From: Henckelia pumila
Taxonomy: Eukaryota > Streptophyta > Magnoliopsida > Lamiales > Gesneriaceae
Assembly: GCF_033568475.1 (NCBI RefSeq)
Contig: NW_027331831.1
Coordinates: forward strand, 9,796,001-9,860,000
Length of the DNA stretch: 64,000 bases
Reading direction: 5' to 3'
A model generated the notes under the pieces. It made no database searches. It was not told the DNA's origin and saw only the letters and a list, made by a program, of their open reading frames with translations. This document shows positions 46,396-59,307 of this stretch, piece by piece. Position numbers and translations under genes: made by a program. Position 1 is the first letter of the stretch. Every line of letters begins with the position of its first letter.

Positions 46396-49300
46396 ATGGA
46401 TCCTGAAACTGGGGTTTATCAGAATCGTGTAAAGGTGAGTTTTTTTTTTTTTTTTTTTTTTTATAAAAAAAGAATGATGTCTTTCGTGTTTTCTTTGTTT
46501 TTTCTTTCATGTTGATTATTTATGCTATTGGAGGATTGCAGAAAGAATCTTGGAGAACAATGTTGACGCTGGCTTATCAGAGTTTAGGTGTTGTGTATGG
46601 GGATTTGAGTATCTCGCCATTGTATGTGTATAAGAATACATTTGCTGAAGATATTGAACATTCTGAGACCAATGAAGAAATCTTTGGGGTTCTGTCTTTT
46701 GTATTTTGGACACTAACTTTGATTCCACTGTTGAAATATGTGTTCATTGTGCTGAGAGCTGATGATAACGGTGAAGGAGGCACGTTTGCATTATATTCAC
46801 TTCTATGCAGGCATGCCAATGTAAATCCATTGCCTAGTTTCCAGTCTGCGGATGAAGATTTGTCCAGTTACAAGAAGGATCTTTCATGCCTTGCACCTTC
46901 AACTTTTGGGGAAAGGCTTAGGTCTTCACTTGAAAAACGCAGACTTTTGCAAAGAATTTTGCTCGTGTTGTCTCTTCTCGGTGCTTGTATGGTGATCGGG
47001 GATGGCATTTTGACTCCGGCTGTTTCGGGTATATTTCTAGTTTGGCTTGAATTTTTGTTCAAATTTTTTTAGCATTTGTGAGTTTTTCAACTTTGGCTGA
47101 AATGAGCTTTGTCCCCTGCTGTGCAGTTTTTTCTGCTGTTTCTGGTCTTGGACTTGCAATGGAAAGAGAGCACCACAAGTGTAAGATACTCCAAATTTCG
47201 CCTTTCGATTGTTCTGAGTCAATGGTGGAACAAGAAAATAGGTGAATGGGGAGAGGGTACAGAACGAAGAATTAAAGATTTCCAGGACTTAGGGGCCTAA
47301 GCTTGGTTTTATAGTATATATACTATTGGAAGAATATACATGTACGTAATAAAAAAATGTAGAGGAAGTGGAAGACCGGAATGCTTCACCCTTTTTCCAT
47401 CCGCCAATATGTTCTGATGCCTTCAATTTTTTTTAAAAAAATTACAAGTTTGCTATATTTTGAATTTCAAGTAAGTTTTCTAAAGCATAGCGAAATAAAT
47501 TCCGTGGATTGGATAGGAATTTCCTTTCCATTTTATGGCAGCAACTAGCAACTATTATCTTATTTCATTGTGTATAACATAGTTTAAGTTGTTAAGAGTT
47601 ATTAGCTTTAAGTGTGTTTGTTGGGAGTGATAATATCCATTCAGATATCTATGTTATTTAGTTCAATATCTAATTTCACTAAATGGGCCGTATGATGAAA
47701 GCCTATAAACTACACATATTCACATAATTTGCTCTTCTTTCTACATGTTTTCTTACATTTCTTCAGTATGTTTCTTAAATTTATCTCATCTGTGTAATAC
47801 ATTATTATTGAATCTTAAAACACTAGTTGACTCAATTCCTCTGCTACCTGAAATGCAATAATCTTGCAGATGTGGAAATCCCAGTTGCTTGTGCGGTACT
47901 AATTGCCTTGTTTGCACTTCAACATTATGGCACTCACAAGGTTGGATTCTTGTTTGCACCTGTGGTCGTAACATGGCTTTTGTGCATCAGCTGTATTGGT
48001 ATTTACAATATTTTCCACTGGAATCCTCATGTTTATCAAGCTCTGTCACCGCACTATATGTACATGTTTCTGAAGAAAACCCAGAGAGGGGGTTGGATGT
48101 CGTTGGGAGGAATCCTACTTTGCATAACAGGCAAGTAGAAGCACATAACATGGTACATTATAGTCTTTGTTCTTCTAGAAGAATCTCTAATTTTAATTAT
48201 CCCAGGTTCGGAAGCAATGTTTGCTGATCTCGGGCACTTTTCCCAGTCGTCAATCAAGGTATAGTACTTGTTCTCACCACTGATCATTGGGTCATATTTG
48301 ATTACAAGTTCAGGGATTCAACTTTGTGCTCCTAACTTGCTTAAAATCTCTGTTCCTGGCATGTTCTTTCTTCAGTGCTTTAGCAGTTTTTCAATGTAAT
48401 TTAGAGGTTTATCATTTCTTGTATCAAAATTCTGATGCGAAGTGTTTCAATTGAAACCTAAATGGGTCATCGACTTAATGTTATTTTGTCTAACAGACCG
48501 AGTGATGAATTTGCAGATAGCCTTCACGTCCTTTGTTTATCCATCACTAGTCCTTGCATACATGGGGCAAGCTGCTTATCTCTCTAAGCATCATGCAATC
48601 GAAAATGATTATCGTATTGGATTTTATGTTTCTGTACCTGGTATATACCTTAAAACTGTTGCTCGTAAATTCAAAGAATGTTGGTATTTGCCCTTGCTAA
48701 ATATATCTTGTGTTACTGTGTCAGAGAAACTAAGATGGCCAGTGCTGGTGATTGCTATACTTGCTGCGGTAGTTGGAAGCCAAGCCATTATTACAGGAAC
48801 TTTTTCCATCATAAAGCAGTGCTCTGCCTTTGGGTGCTTCCCTAAAGTTAAAATAGTGCACACATCGTCAAAAATTCATGGCCAGATATACATTCCTGAG
48901 GTCAACTGGATCTTAATGCTCCTATGTTTAGCCGTCACTCTCGGTTTTAGAGACATCAAGAGATTAGGCAATGCTTCAGGTAGATCTTTTTTGTTTCCTG
49001 AAGATCCAAGGTTCTTAATCTAACTAAAGTTTTATGTTTTCTTCATGAAGGTTTGGCAGTTATCACCGTCATGTTGGTCACAACGTGTTTGATGTCTCTC
49101 GTTATTGTGCTCTGCTGGCACCAAAGTATCGTTCTCGCAGTTTGCTTCATCTTGTTCTTCGGGACACTCGAGGCCTTGTATTTCTGTGCATCTCTTGTCA
49201 AGTTTCTTGAAGGGGCATGGGTACCGGTTGCCATTTCATTATTTTTCATGATAGTGATGACTGTCTGGCACTATGGTACGCTTAAAAAGTACGAGTATGA

Positions 49301-50111
49301 TGTTCAAAATAAAGTATCTGTTGATTGGCTACTTGCGTTGGGCCCGAGTCTGGGCATCGTTCGGGTTAAAGGCATTGGCATAATATACACAGAACTCGTA
49401 TCTGGAATACCAGCTATCTTCTCCCATTTTGTCACCAATCTTCCGGCTTTCCACCAGGTGCTAGTTTTTCTGTGTGTCAAATCCATGCCCATTCCCCATG
49501 TGAAGCCTGAAGAACGGTTTCTTGTGGAGCGTATTGGACCAAGAGAGTACCGTATGTATAGGTGCATTGTCCGATATGGCTATCGTGATGCTCATAAAGA
49601 TGACTTGCAATTTGAGAACGATCTTGTGTGTTCTATAGCAGAGTACATACGAACTGGGAAGGGGAATCTGAATGAAGCAGGCAATGATTCTTGGAAGCGA
49701 AATGAGAAAATGGTTGTAGTTGGAACACCTTCCGCTCATGTAGACTCAATTCAGCTACCTGAGGAAAACGGGGCCAACCCCGAAAAAGCTAGCACATCAG
49801 AACTCAGGGAAACGCGATCCCCACCGCCTGCTAAGCCAAGGAAACAAGTCAAGTTTGTCGTCCCCGGAAGTCCAGAGATGGATAAAGACGCTTATGAAGA
49901 GCTTCGCGATTTGATGGAAGCGAGAGAAGCCGGTACAGCTTACATCATGGGACATTCGTACGTTAGGACGAAGCAAGGTTCAAGTTTGATGAAGAAGATG
50001 GCTATAAATTTTGGGTATGAATTCTTGAGGAGGAACAGTAGAGCAACTACGTATGCATTGAGTGTGCCTCATGCCTCAACCTTAGAAGTGGGAATGGTGT
50101 ATAATATATAA
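46396..50111 (+). CDS. HAK/KUP/KT potassium transporter, KUP6/KUP8-like
   Basis: K+ transporter of the HAK/KUP/KT family. Coding exons: 46396-46434, 46542-47028, 47127-47180, 47870-48130, 48206-48258, 48517-48640, 48725-48979, 49051-50111; 777 residues, close to Arabidopsis KUP6. The start [10 protein letters not shown] aligns with remembered KUP6; an in-frame ATG 33 bases upstream (46363) would add 11 residues. Signature [13 protein letters not shown] is at residues 29-41, with [16 protein letters not shown] and IVLCWHQS further on, and the C-terminus is EVGMVYNI. About twelve membrane segments precede a cytosolic tail of about 280 residues. KUP2/6/8-type members are tied to turgor and ABA responses in Arabidopsis; that role here is inference. 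Exons of 261, 53 and 255 bp equal those of the KUP7-like gene, and the intron after the 261-bp exon is GC-AG in both. Confidence 0.94.
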
Positions 50112-51490
50112 TTTTGATGATTTGTAGAATAATGCTTTCAAGTTTTTGTAAATGGGTTTTTGTAAATTTATACAAAAAAATGTGTACAGAATTTATACCA
50201 AGAACAATTTTTATGGTCAAAGGTTGTCTAAAGTTCATACTTTGCAACATATCTCACAATAGACTGATAGAGGTATACTTTTTATGCATGCATGATGATT
50301 GGTGGGGAAACGACAATGCTTTGTAAATGATTTATACAAAACTAGAGATAATATATATCTATACTATTGATTAAACTTGAATCATGGATAGTAATCAATT
50401 TTGTCCACTAATATGTTTGCAATCAATAAAAAAAATGGATTATTATATTTTGGCTTAAAAAAATAACTCTTGTGTGTTCGTTAGACCCAGATTATGTATT
50501 AACTTATGCTTAATTTAATTAAAATTCAAAAGCTAATCATATGATTCTTCAAAAGTGATTCTAATAAAAAGGTCAATGCTAAAATCATTATAATCACTTA
50601 TTTATCAAACAATATCCAACTTTGATTTTTAGCTTTTCATTTTTATTTTCAAACACTATCAACTTCTGATTTTCCTTCACTTTTTTATAATCTATAAATT
50701 TAATCACTTTTACACAAACATAATTTTTTGCAAACACTCTATAAGATTACATTTATAACGCTACTACTTTATTTAACTAAATTACTGAAAATATTTTTTT
50801 AGAAAAAATTGGAAAAACTAACGACCCTAAAGATAGGAAAAAGAAAGCTTGGTCTACACTAATCTAGAAAATCGTTTTTCAAAACCAGAAATTACATGAC
50901 ATAACGCATGCATGTATGCCCCTATTAATGATATCTATAAACATTGCAGAACATCATTTTCGAAAAAAGGAAATTTCAAAAAGTTCGTTTTATCATTTTG
51001 CTAGATAATGGGCTTGGGTTGGATATCGGCCCAAAATCGACATGTTGTACAAACATGGGCTAGATATACACAGAAGCCCATGTTTAGTGTTTTTTTTTTT
51101 TGAGAGGAGCCCATGTTTAGTTATTCTTTTTAGAAATTGTCTTTCTATTCTAAAAAAAATTCTATTTTCTAAAGACAGGTTCCATAATTTTTTTAAAAAT
51201 TTTTTTAGAAGAATTCATCAGGTACAATCAATTAGGTAGTGTTTTGTATAACTGTGAGATCTTTGTCTCACATAAAAAAATAAAAGCTTTAAAATGAGTT
51301 TAAAATGAGCTACAATGAACTTGTATAGCAACTTGGATTACTCATTTTCGTAAAGCGAGTACGAATACGAAGTAGTTGCTATAGGGACCCATTGTGTAGT
51401 CGCGCAAATGCGAGCCAGGGCTGGGACGTGACATAACTTTTAGGAAACAAGTACTTCCTAAAAGCACTTTCAAACACCACCTTATTAAAG

Positions 51491-51592
51491 TAGTGTTTGC
51501 AACTTCTAAAAATAAGTGAGTATGAATATTTTATTCACAAACTTGTGAATTTTTTTTTCATAATCACTTATTTTTAGAGGTTGCAAACAGTA
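51491..51592. mobile_element. 102-bp MITE with 36-bp inverted repeats
   Basis: TAGTGTTTGCAACTTCTAAA at the left and TACTGTTTGCAACCTCTAAA as the complement of the right end; the arms match at about 33 of 36 positions. Only about 30 bases separate the arms. A target duplication is not evident. Confidence 0.7.
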
Positions 51593-53555
51593 CCTAAGTC
51601 ATACAAGAGCATAAAGTTAAGAAAGTAAAGCACAATTAATCTACTCTGGACTCGACTCCCAAGACATGACTTCATGAGATGATTGATGAGCAATTTAGTT
51701 CGTCGATGTGATTTATAGATAAGAATAATGGGGAAGGAGTGCTCAAAAATAGTTTTTAAAACATAATAATAAGATATAAACAAATTATGAAATCATAAAA
51801 ATATCTAAATTCAAAGTCAAACATGTGGGAATAAATAGTTTTTTGTTGGAGGCTAAAGCATGTTAAAATTGTCAACGACTTCCTGTGATTTTATTTTATA
51901 ATATATATTCTATTATATATAGAGTAAATGGTGATTTGATTTTTATTTTTAACAACAAAACAAGGAAAATATCATACATCTGATTTGATTTTGGAACCCT
52001 ACCACTTGTGATAAAGCAGTGGAAAGAAATATAGGAGAAATTATCTGAATGTTATAAAATTATTCCGAAAAATTTCAATTTTTCACAGTATATATATGAT
52101 CCCGGATAATTGATCTTGATTTCTTTTCTCTTTTTAAATTTCGTTGACAAATTTATCCCGAATTCTACGCGTTGACTTTAATTATGTGATTTTTCTTTAT
52201 ATTCGAAACAATTAGAGTCTCCCTTGCACTTTTGAGTTTAACTCAAAACTTGATAAAATTGAAATTCATTTATTGCTGAAATAGATTTTGATTCAATGTC
52301 TTTTATTTCTTCAGTAAACGGGAGCAACAAATTTACTGAAGTTTAGTTTTGTGTTTGTTAGAGAACCAAGAATGCTGCGTCAAAACGACTGATTCTATGA
52401 TTGGTTGTGCGGATGTTTATATCTTCTTCTCGTTATTTTTTTGATGTACTCCATTACGATATACTTTTAATAATATTATTATATATATTGTCAAGAACTA
52501 AACACCAAGGAGAAACTAACACAAAAAAGAAGTAAAATTGCGAAATGTAAAGAACACAATGACATAGAGTTTACTTAGTTCGGATTTAACAATCTTACAT
52601 CCAAAGTTATGGGAATCACCAAATTGAATCCACTATAAACGTATAATACAACAAGTTACAACTCTCAAATAGATACAATAAGATCCTTTACAATCTATAT
52701 GCATAGCCGGCTCCAAGGGGAGGCTATGTAGGCATTCGTCTAGGGCCTCCCCTTAACGGAGGCCTCAATTTTTTCAATTTTTTTTTATTGTTGTTGTTGT
52801 TGTTTTTTTTTTGTTTTTTTTTTTTTTTGGTTTTTCTATTAAAACTTTAGAACAATGGTCAAATTTTTTGTACAATTTTTTTTTTGTTTTGTTAAATTGA
52901 TTTACTTAGGTGAGTAAGATTGTCGGATTTGGTCAATTATCTGTACTTTTTATTATTGAATATGATTTTCTTATTTAGTTGTGCGTTGTTGTTGATATTT
53001 TTTTATTCTTAATTAATAATTGATTTGATTTTTGATATCTAAGAATATAAAATCTTGTGATTTGTTTATTTGGTTCTTCGAATGATTTTTACTTCATTCG
53101 ATTATAATTTTTTATTGCATTGTTTGTTAGTATTTATATTATAATTTATATTTATTGTTAGATTTTTCGTGAAAAAAATAAATTATTTATCTTCCTTAGT
53201 TTGATTATTCTTATTCTATTTATATTATGTATTGATTTATCTATTACTTATGAGATTAAGGAGTTCCTTGAGTTTTTTTCGTGTTTTTTTTTCTTTCAAA
53301 GCAATCTTGTATGTCATTATTTTTAGTTGCATTGAATTTAGAATTTGATTATTAAATAAGTAATCGTTCGATATTTAATAAATAATTTTTTAATGGGACT
53401 TTTCCTTAAAAATTCATCTAAGACTTCTAATTTTCTGGAGACAGTCCTATGATCCTGTCTATATGAGAGAAGTCATCGTAAATACACCCTCACGCTTGCT
53501 TCCAGAATGAATCAAGGAGAAGGAGGAAGATACAATACAGAATTCAGGTCATTTT

Positions 53556-53672
53556 GTTAAATGGACTCTGGTCAAATGTTTTTTTGCAAATTTGACCTCT
53601 CCCAGTGCATTTCATCACACTGGGAGGTCTAAATTTATTTGCAAAAGAAAATTTGACTAAACTCATTTTCCT
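53556..53672. repeat. Long hairpin, arms of about 52 bp, 10-base loop
   Basis: The left arm runs GTTAAATGGACTC to ACCTCTCCCAGTG (53556-53607). The right arm (53618-53670) returns CACTGGGAGGTCTAAATTT, then TTTGCAAAAGAAAATTTGAC. The terminal part pairs almost perfectly, with small bulges. It could be a MITE or a small-RNA precursor; the sequence alone does not decide. Confidence 0.7.
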
Positions 53673-56330
53673 AAATCTTCCTACAGAATTGAACCATCGA
53701 AGAAGAAAGATCCCGCTAATGCTCTGTTTCAAAGAGTTCTTCTATCAATGGAGATGACCGTTGAGTCGTTATTGTGACCAATTGAGGGTATTAATACATT
53801 GGTCAAGATAAAAAATTTATGATAATGTTTGAGTTCGATATTATATTCCATCGTAATAAACTTATCTTCCAACTATAAAAAAAAATTTGTTTTTTCTCAT
53901 AACATGATCGATTCTTTTCAGAATTAGATATTTAATTTATATGATATATATTACTTTTTCGTCTACTCACTAATTATAGCCATGAAAGTATAACTTATAT
54001 ATACTAAAATTTTCATTAAAAAAATAAACAAAACTCATATAATATTGTCTCGCGAAAAAATGAATTTTGTGAGATAAATAAGCGATTTGATTTGATTCAT
54101 AAAAAAAATATTATTTTTTATTTCAAAAATATTATTTTTTATGGCAGATACATATTGACTCATATTACAAAAAGAACGTAAAATTGCATTGCAAACTTAT
54201 ACAAAGACATCACGATTCACGAGTACAATGGGTGTCCTCCATTGCAGGTTACAATAATATATAAGATAAGATTTTGCCCATTTTTTCTCAACACATCCCA
54301 AGTTATCCAGTTGCAAAACAATAATGGCTGGCAGATAATATCCCGTAGCGTGAATTTATTGCTATGGACGAAATGCCAGGCAATTTACAGTTTATAAAAA
54401 GTCAATAAAAGCGGTTCGATATTCATAAATACTTTATTTTATACATATACACACATATATCGAAAATCGAAATAACAAATCCTAAGTTTGAAATTTCAAC
54501 CAACCAAATCTTCCAGGTTGAAATTGCCAATATCACATTGGTAGATGGGACTCATGCCTGCCCACTCTTGTTGAAACCACATTTTAGTTAACCAATAAAA
54601 ATAAGTCAAGTTTTATCGAAAAGTGTTTAAGTTGGTGAAGTAAATGAATTCTTGATCAAAGATCATGAATTTGATTCTTTCTGCCAACACTTTTTTGGAT
54701 TAGTATGTTACACAAGATTTTTTCAGTATGATCTACCTGACTAGCGTAATTTGCAGGCTATTGTGTTAGTTGGGGGTTTATCCAAAGCACATCTAAGAGT
54801 AGCACTGCAGATTTTCACGTTAAAAAAAAAAATAAAAAAATAAGTCAAGTTCATTTATAAAAAATAAGTATTATAATATTATCTTTTTCTTTTTTGGAGA
54901 AGGAGTATTATAATATTATCATACTTACTAATAAGTCGATTTCATCTCCTTCTACTCGAAATGTATATTGAATAATCGAGTATATATATCATTGTGGTTT
55001 ATAACAAGTGTGTATCATCCAACAACATTTCCTTTTTCCTTACAATATTAATTTGAAATTACGTTATTGTTATTTTATTTGTTTCTTTCATTGGTTATCA
55101 ATTTATCATATTATTAAGCAATAAATAATCACCCATTTGGAAGAACAAAGCATTTATTTGGAAAACAACATTGTAACAAATGATGCTACTTGTAGTTGCA
55201 TCTAAACACAATTTGCACCATGTTTATCATGCGGTTCTCCTCAACCATAATTATGTTTTTTTTTCACCTAACAAATGTTGCGATTTTTCTCGTTTAAATG
55301 ATGAACTAACATCAATGAAATTTCAAAGATTTTAATGTTAAGAAATTGAATGATATTCATTTACCTTTGGAAGAAGCTCGTTGGTAGTCAAGTTTCGGTT
55401 AAACATCACGTTGAATATGAACTTCGATGAAATCAAAAAAATCATATATACCTACTTTCGTAAAGACTAATTTACTTATGCTTGTTTGAATAAAAGAACG
55501 ATCATCAGGCCCTCTAGCTGGTTTCTAAATCCGATCTCTCATAGCTTACTCAAACTACGTACAAGTAAGAGCGTCATATATTATGATTTGGAAAAAAAAT
55601 TATTTGATCAAAACTTGAATCAAAACGACAATTCAGCTAACAACGTTGGTTGGGAATGCAACTAAAAGTTCCATATCAAAAGATCACAAAAAATATCATA
55701 GATTAATATAGATAATGATATCTCAATTGATATGAACATTTTTGGGCCAAGTTCATAAAAAAATCCACGAGATTTATGCTCTAATTGGACAATATCATAT
55801 ATCATTATGCAAATATCTGGGTTTCGTTGCATAACAACGTCAATTTTTTTTTGGAAAATATTATTATAATTGTGTCTCATATCTATCTTTCGATGCACAC
55901 TGAGCTAAATTTAGGACTAACGTAAGTTTGCAAATCACGTTAGTCAATATCGTACTTAGCAAGTTCTGTGTAACATGTTAGTCCAATAACATGTTGGTAA
56001 AAAAATATAATACTTACCACTGATTAATTTATGCTCAATGCTTTATTTTTTTGACGTAATTATGTCTTTATTTTTATTTTTTTATTACATGAAAATCCGC
56101 AATCGTTATTGTTCGTGCGCATTTAATAAATCCCAAATTAAATTATGTCTCTATTTTTGTACTAAATAAAGTGGGAAAGTTATATATATATTTTTTTTAG
56201 AGTAAGTGGGAAAGTTATATACAAGGGGAGGCTGCTTGACTTAAAAGATGCCTTTAGAACATTCGGATTTATCATTATAATAATTTAATTATTATATAAA
56301 TATATATATATATTTTTTAAAAAAGATAAG

Positions 56331-56735
56331 AAATGTGGGCCCGGGCTTGGTTGTGGATAGGGACGAAGCCCAATTCCTTCAAATTCCCACTTCCATAAGT
56401 CCACACGCTATCTTTTCCATAATCTGCCGCTAAATACGCTGCTTTCGGATAAAGTTGGGCCCACACCACATTTCACGTACGGGGCACGTGCGCCGACCTT
56501 ACATATTGCTGTCGTGGGCAGACCTGATTGGCGGAGAGCCGTTATGCGCCCACTCAGCTCGTGACGTGTCGATGTGTGTTTGGCCCGATGGTTTGTGGGC
56601 CCCGCATGTTGGGACGAGGAAAATAGATATAGTGAGTCAAATGTCGTGTCGTGCCTTGTCGCTGAAATGATAATTATCGACTTTGAGCACCGTGTATCCA
56701 AATAGGGTCTGTTTGTCGATTTATTCACAGGTATG
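56331..56735. promoter_or_regulatory. GC-rich promoter-like island without an assigned gene
   Basis: Much less AT-rich than the surrounding 10 kb. It contains TGGGCC (TCP/site II core) at 56336, 56456 and 56596, CACGTG at 56485-56490 and ACGTGTC near 56564. At 56728 the + strand reads CACAG, then GTATGCC, a plausible splice donor. Open frames of 71 and 106 codons across it show no family. It may be a promoter plus non-coding first exon, or a gene remnant. Confidence 0.35.
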
Positions 56736-57033
56736 CCACTCAGTTTTAAAATTCAATTATTTTTTAATCAAGGATTTGATTTTTGAGATTTGGATGTTGA
56801 ATGATCTAGGATCTGCCGACGCAACTTCGGGTCGGGTGTGGCCCTTTGTTTGGGTATTTTGTTGTCTTGTATATATAGGTTATATATATCAAGTTTTTTC
56901 AGACAATAAATCATATTAATTTTTAGTTAAATAGATATTTTGTATAAATTCATAAAGTGATGGAAAATGATTAGTTTAAAGTGGATATTTAATAATAAAG
57001 TATGTAATTATAAATAATTTTTATTTACATGCA

Positions 57034-57070
<37 letters not shown>

Positions 57071-58465
57071 TTCTAATATTTTTGTCGTTTTATTTAGTAA
57101 TCGATTTTTATGCTATTGGTTAGAGTGATTTTACAGGAATATTCTTCTCAAAGGCACACACTCCATTGATAATTTGTGTTCTCTCTTAAATTTTTCATTA
57201 TTATCTTACCAACATTCTCCATATACTTTTTTTTTCAAATAAAAAAGTTTCTGATTTTATATATAAATACAAAAATTCTTGTGAAAACGTCTTATGAATT
57301 TTATTAATTTAGAGCTACATAAGGCTGAAATCCAACATTTGCTAAAAATTTCTCGTGAATAATGACTTTAGTTAAATTTTATTGAAAAAATGACAATGAA
57401 TAAACTATTGAGAAATGCTTCATAGAAGTTTTCTCAAATAATGCCTAATTTTTTTTTATCTTTACGTGTATTTGACATTTCGATTGAACAGGCGGTTGAC
57501 TACATGAATTTAGCTAAATTCAAATAGTTATTTTAATGTATACTATAAAATATGTATAGAAAAAATAATGAAACTAATTAACATGGTGGCAAAACTTAAG
57601 AAGACTTGAACCTCAAATTGCCGAAATAGGCATGTATGAGAATAATTTAGTGAAGCAAAATTGTCAACCAGGATAATAATAATGCAAAAATAATAAAGTC
57701 AAATACTCTATTGTTAATTTAAATTAATGACTATAACAATGAAAAAAAATGCTTTTATTTGGTTGGCTTTCTCTTAATATACAAAGTGCGCTACTCCCCA
57801 AAATAAACAAGAAAAAAATAATGCTTTTATTCCTAAAATATATAAATGCCACTTCAATTAATTTCTAAATGTTAATTATAATAATTATGTAAAGATGCAA
57901 GAATAACGTGAGTGGATTAGCATTAAACAATTTAAATTTTCTTCATAATCTGGACACTTACTGACTGCTGCACATGTAGGCGTGGCTAGGCATAACCAGC
58001 TAGGACTCAATTTAATAATAATTTCGTTTTTTTTTTTCAAAAATTATTTATTTTTATCTCGACTATATATTATCAAAATATATCCTCATGATTATATAAT
58101 CAAAATATATCTTGATTTATGGGTCGACCTCAATATCGAATTAAGAAAAGTTCCCCTGCCGAGCAATTATCGCTAAATATTTTTTGATTTATGAAATGAT
58201 TTTATGAGTCAAATTTGTGATATGGGTTTCCGATTCGACCAATTTCATGAATTTTTTTTTTACTTTTAATATAAAAAAATTAATGTTGCTTTTTTGCAAC
58301 ATATATAGATCTGGTAGATTGGTATCATGTGTCTTACATGAAATCTATTCATTATAACCTAGAATGCAGTTGGCCTAAATAAAACATCTTTAATTATAAT
58401 ATTAAATCTGTATAATTTTTCTTTTATCGTTATCGGTATATCAAAAGTTAGAGGGTTGGGTTCAA

Positions 58466-58536
58466 CCTAACATATGAGTATTAGCATAATGATAGGTCTA
58501 ATATCTCATAATTTACCACGTCAACAATATATCATT
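58466..58536. mobile_element. Truncated copy of the CCTAGCATATGAG MITE
   Basis: CCTAACATATGAGTATTAG, then ATGATAGGTCTAATATCTCA and CCACGTCAACAATATAT, match the left half of the element at 17049. The right half is absent. Confidence 0.6.
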
Positions 58537-59259
58537 AAACTTTAATTAATAGTAGTACATATTTTTATTTAATTAGTTAAGACTTAAGAGTAAACATAGA
58601 TATAACTGATTTTGATATGTATTTTCTAATATTATAAATTTGTTGTCCATCTTATCCCTTCACAGACACTCTCACACACACCAAATAAATATATTTTTGA
58701 CTCTTTTTGTTTATATATGTTATCCAAATGTACGTGCGTGTGCAACAATATATTTAATTTATTATCCTTAATGACAACATGTAAGATCAAACATACACGT
58801 TACAGTGATTAATTTTATTTAACTATACAAGATAATATATTTTCTTCTTCTGTTTTTTTATTGCATAGAAGCGACAAAAATATATGGGTAGAACTCTACA
58901 CCATGATAATTTACAATAATCACCAACCATCTAACATGGTGGAATGATTTTTATATATACAAGCAGCTAAATTATTATATATGTCGTAATTGTTTCACAT
59001 GCAAAATTTCAATAAAATTTCTAAAAAACCAAAGAGTGAAAATTAAACTTATAATTTTATTTCATACTAACAAAATCCGATATTACAAGTTTAATACCAA
59101 GTAGGGCATGAATAGACGTCATAAATGAAACTTAAATACAGATCAACACGTGAAACAAAAGTTCGTTTCACAAGAAATTAAAAGCTGCCCATTTATTAAC
59201 GTTTATTATTACGGTCCATATCATTTATTACCTTACTTATTAAAATTATCTCAAACATT

Positions 59260-59262
<3 letters not shown>

Positions 59263-59305
<43 letters not shown>
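59263..59305. repeat. (TA)n microsatellite
   Basis: About 21 TA units. Confidence 0.9.

Positions 59306-59307
<2 letters not shown>

Noticed and set aside
52705..53440. Possible element with TCTAGGGCCTCC and a T-rich body
   Set aside because: The two ends share only weak direct similarity (ATTCGTCTAGG versus ATTCATCTAAG) and no inverted repeats or target duplication were found.
56408..56728. 106- and 71-codon overlapping frames on both strands
   Set aside because: Open frames in a GC-rich island are expected by chance; no similarity recognised.
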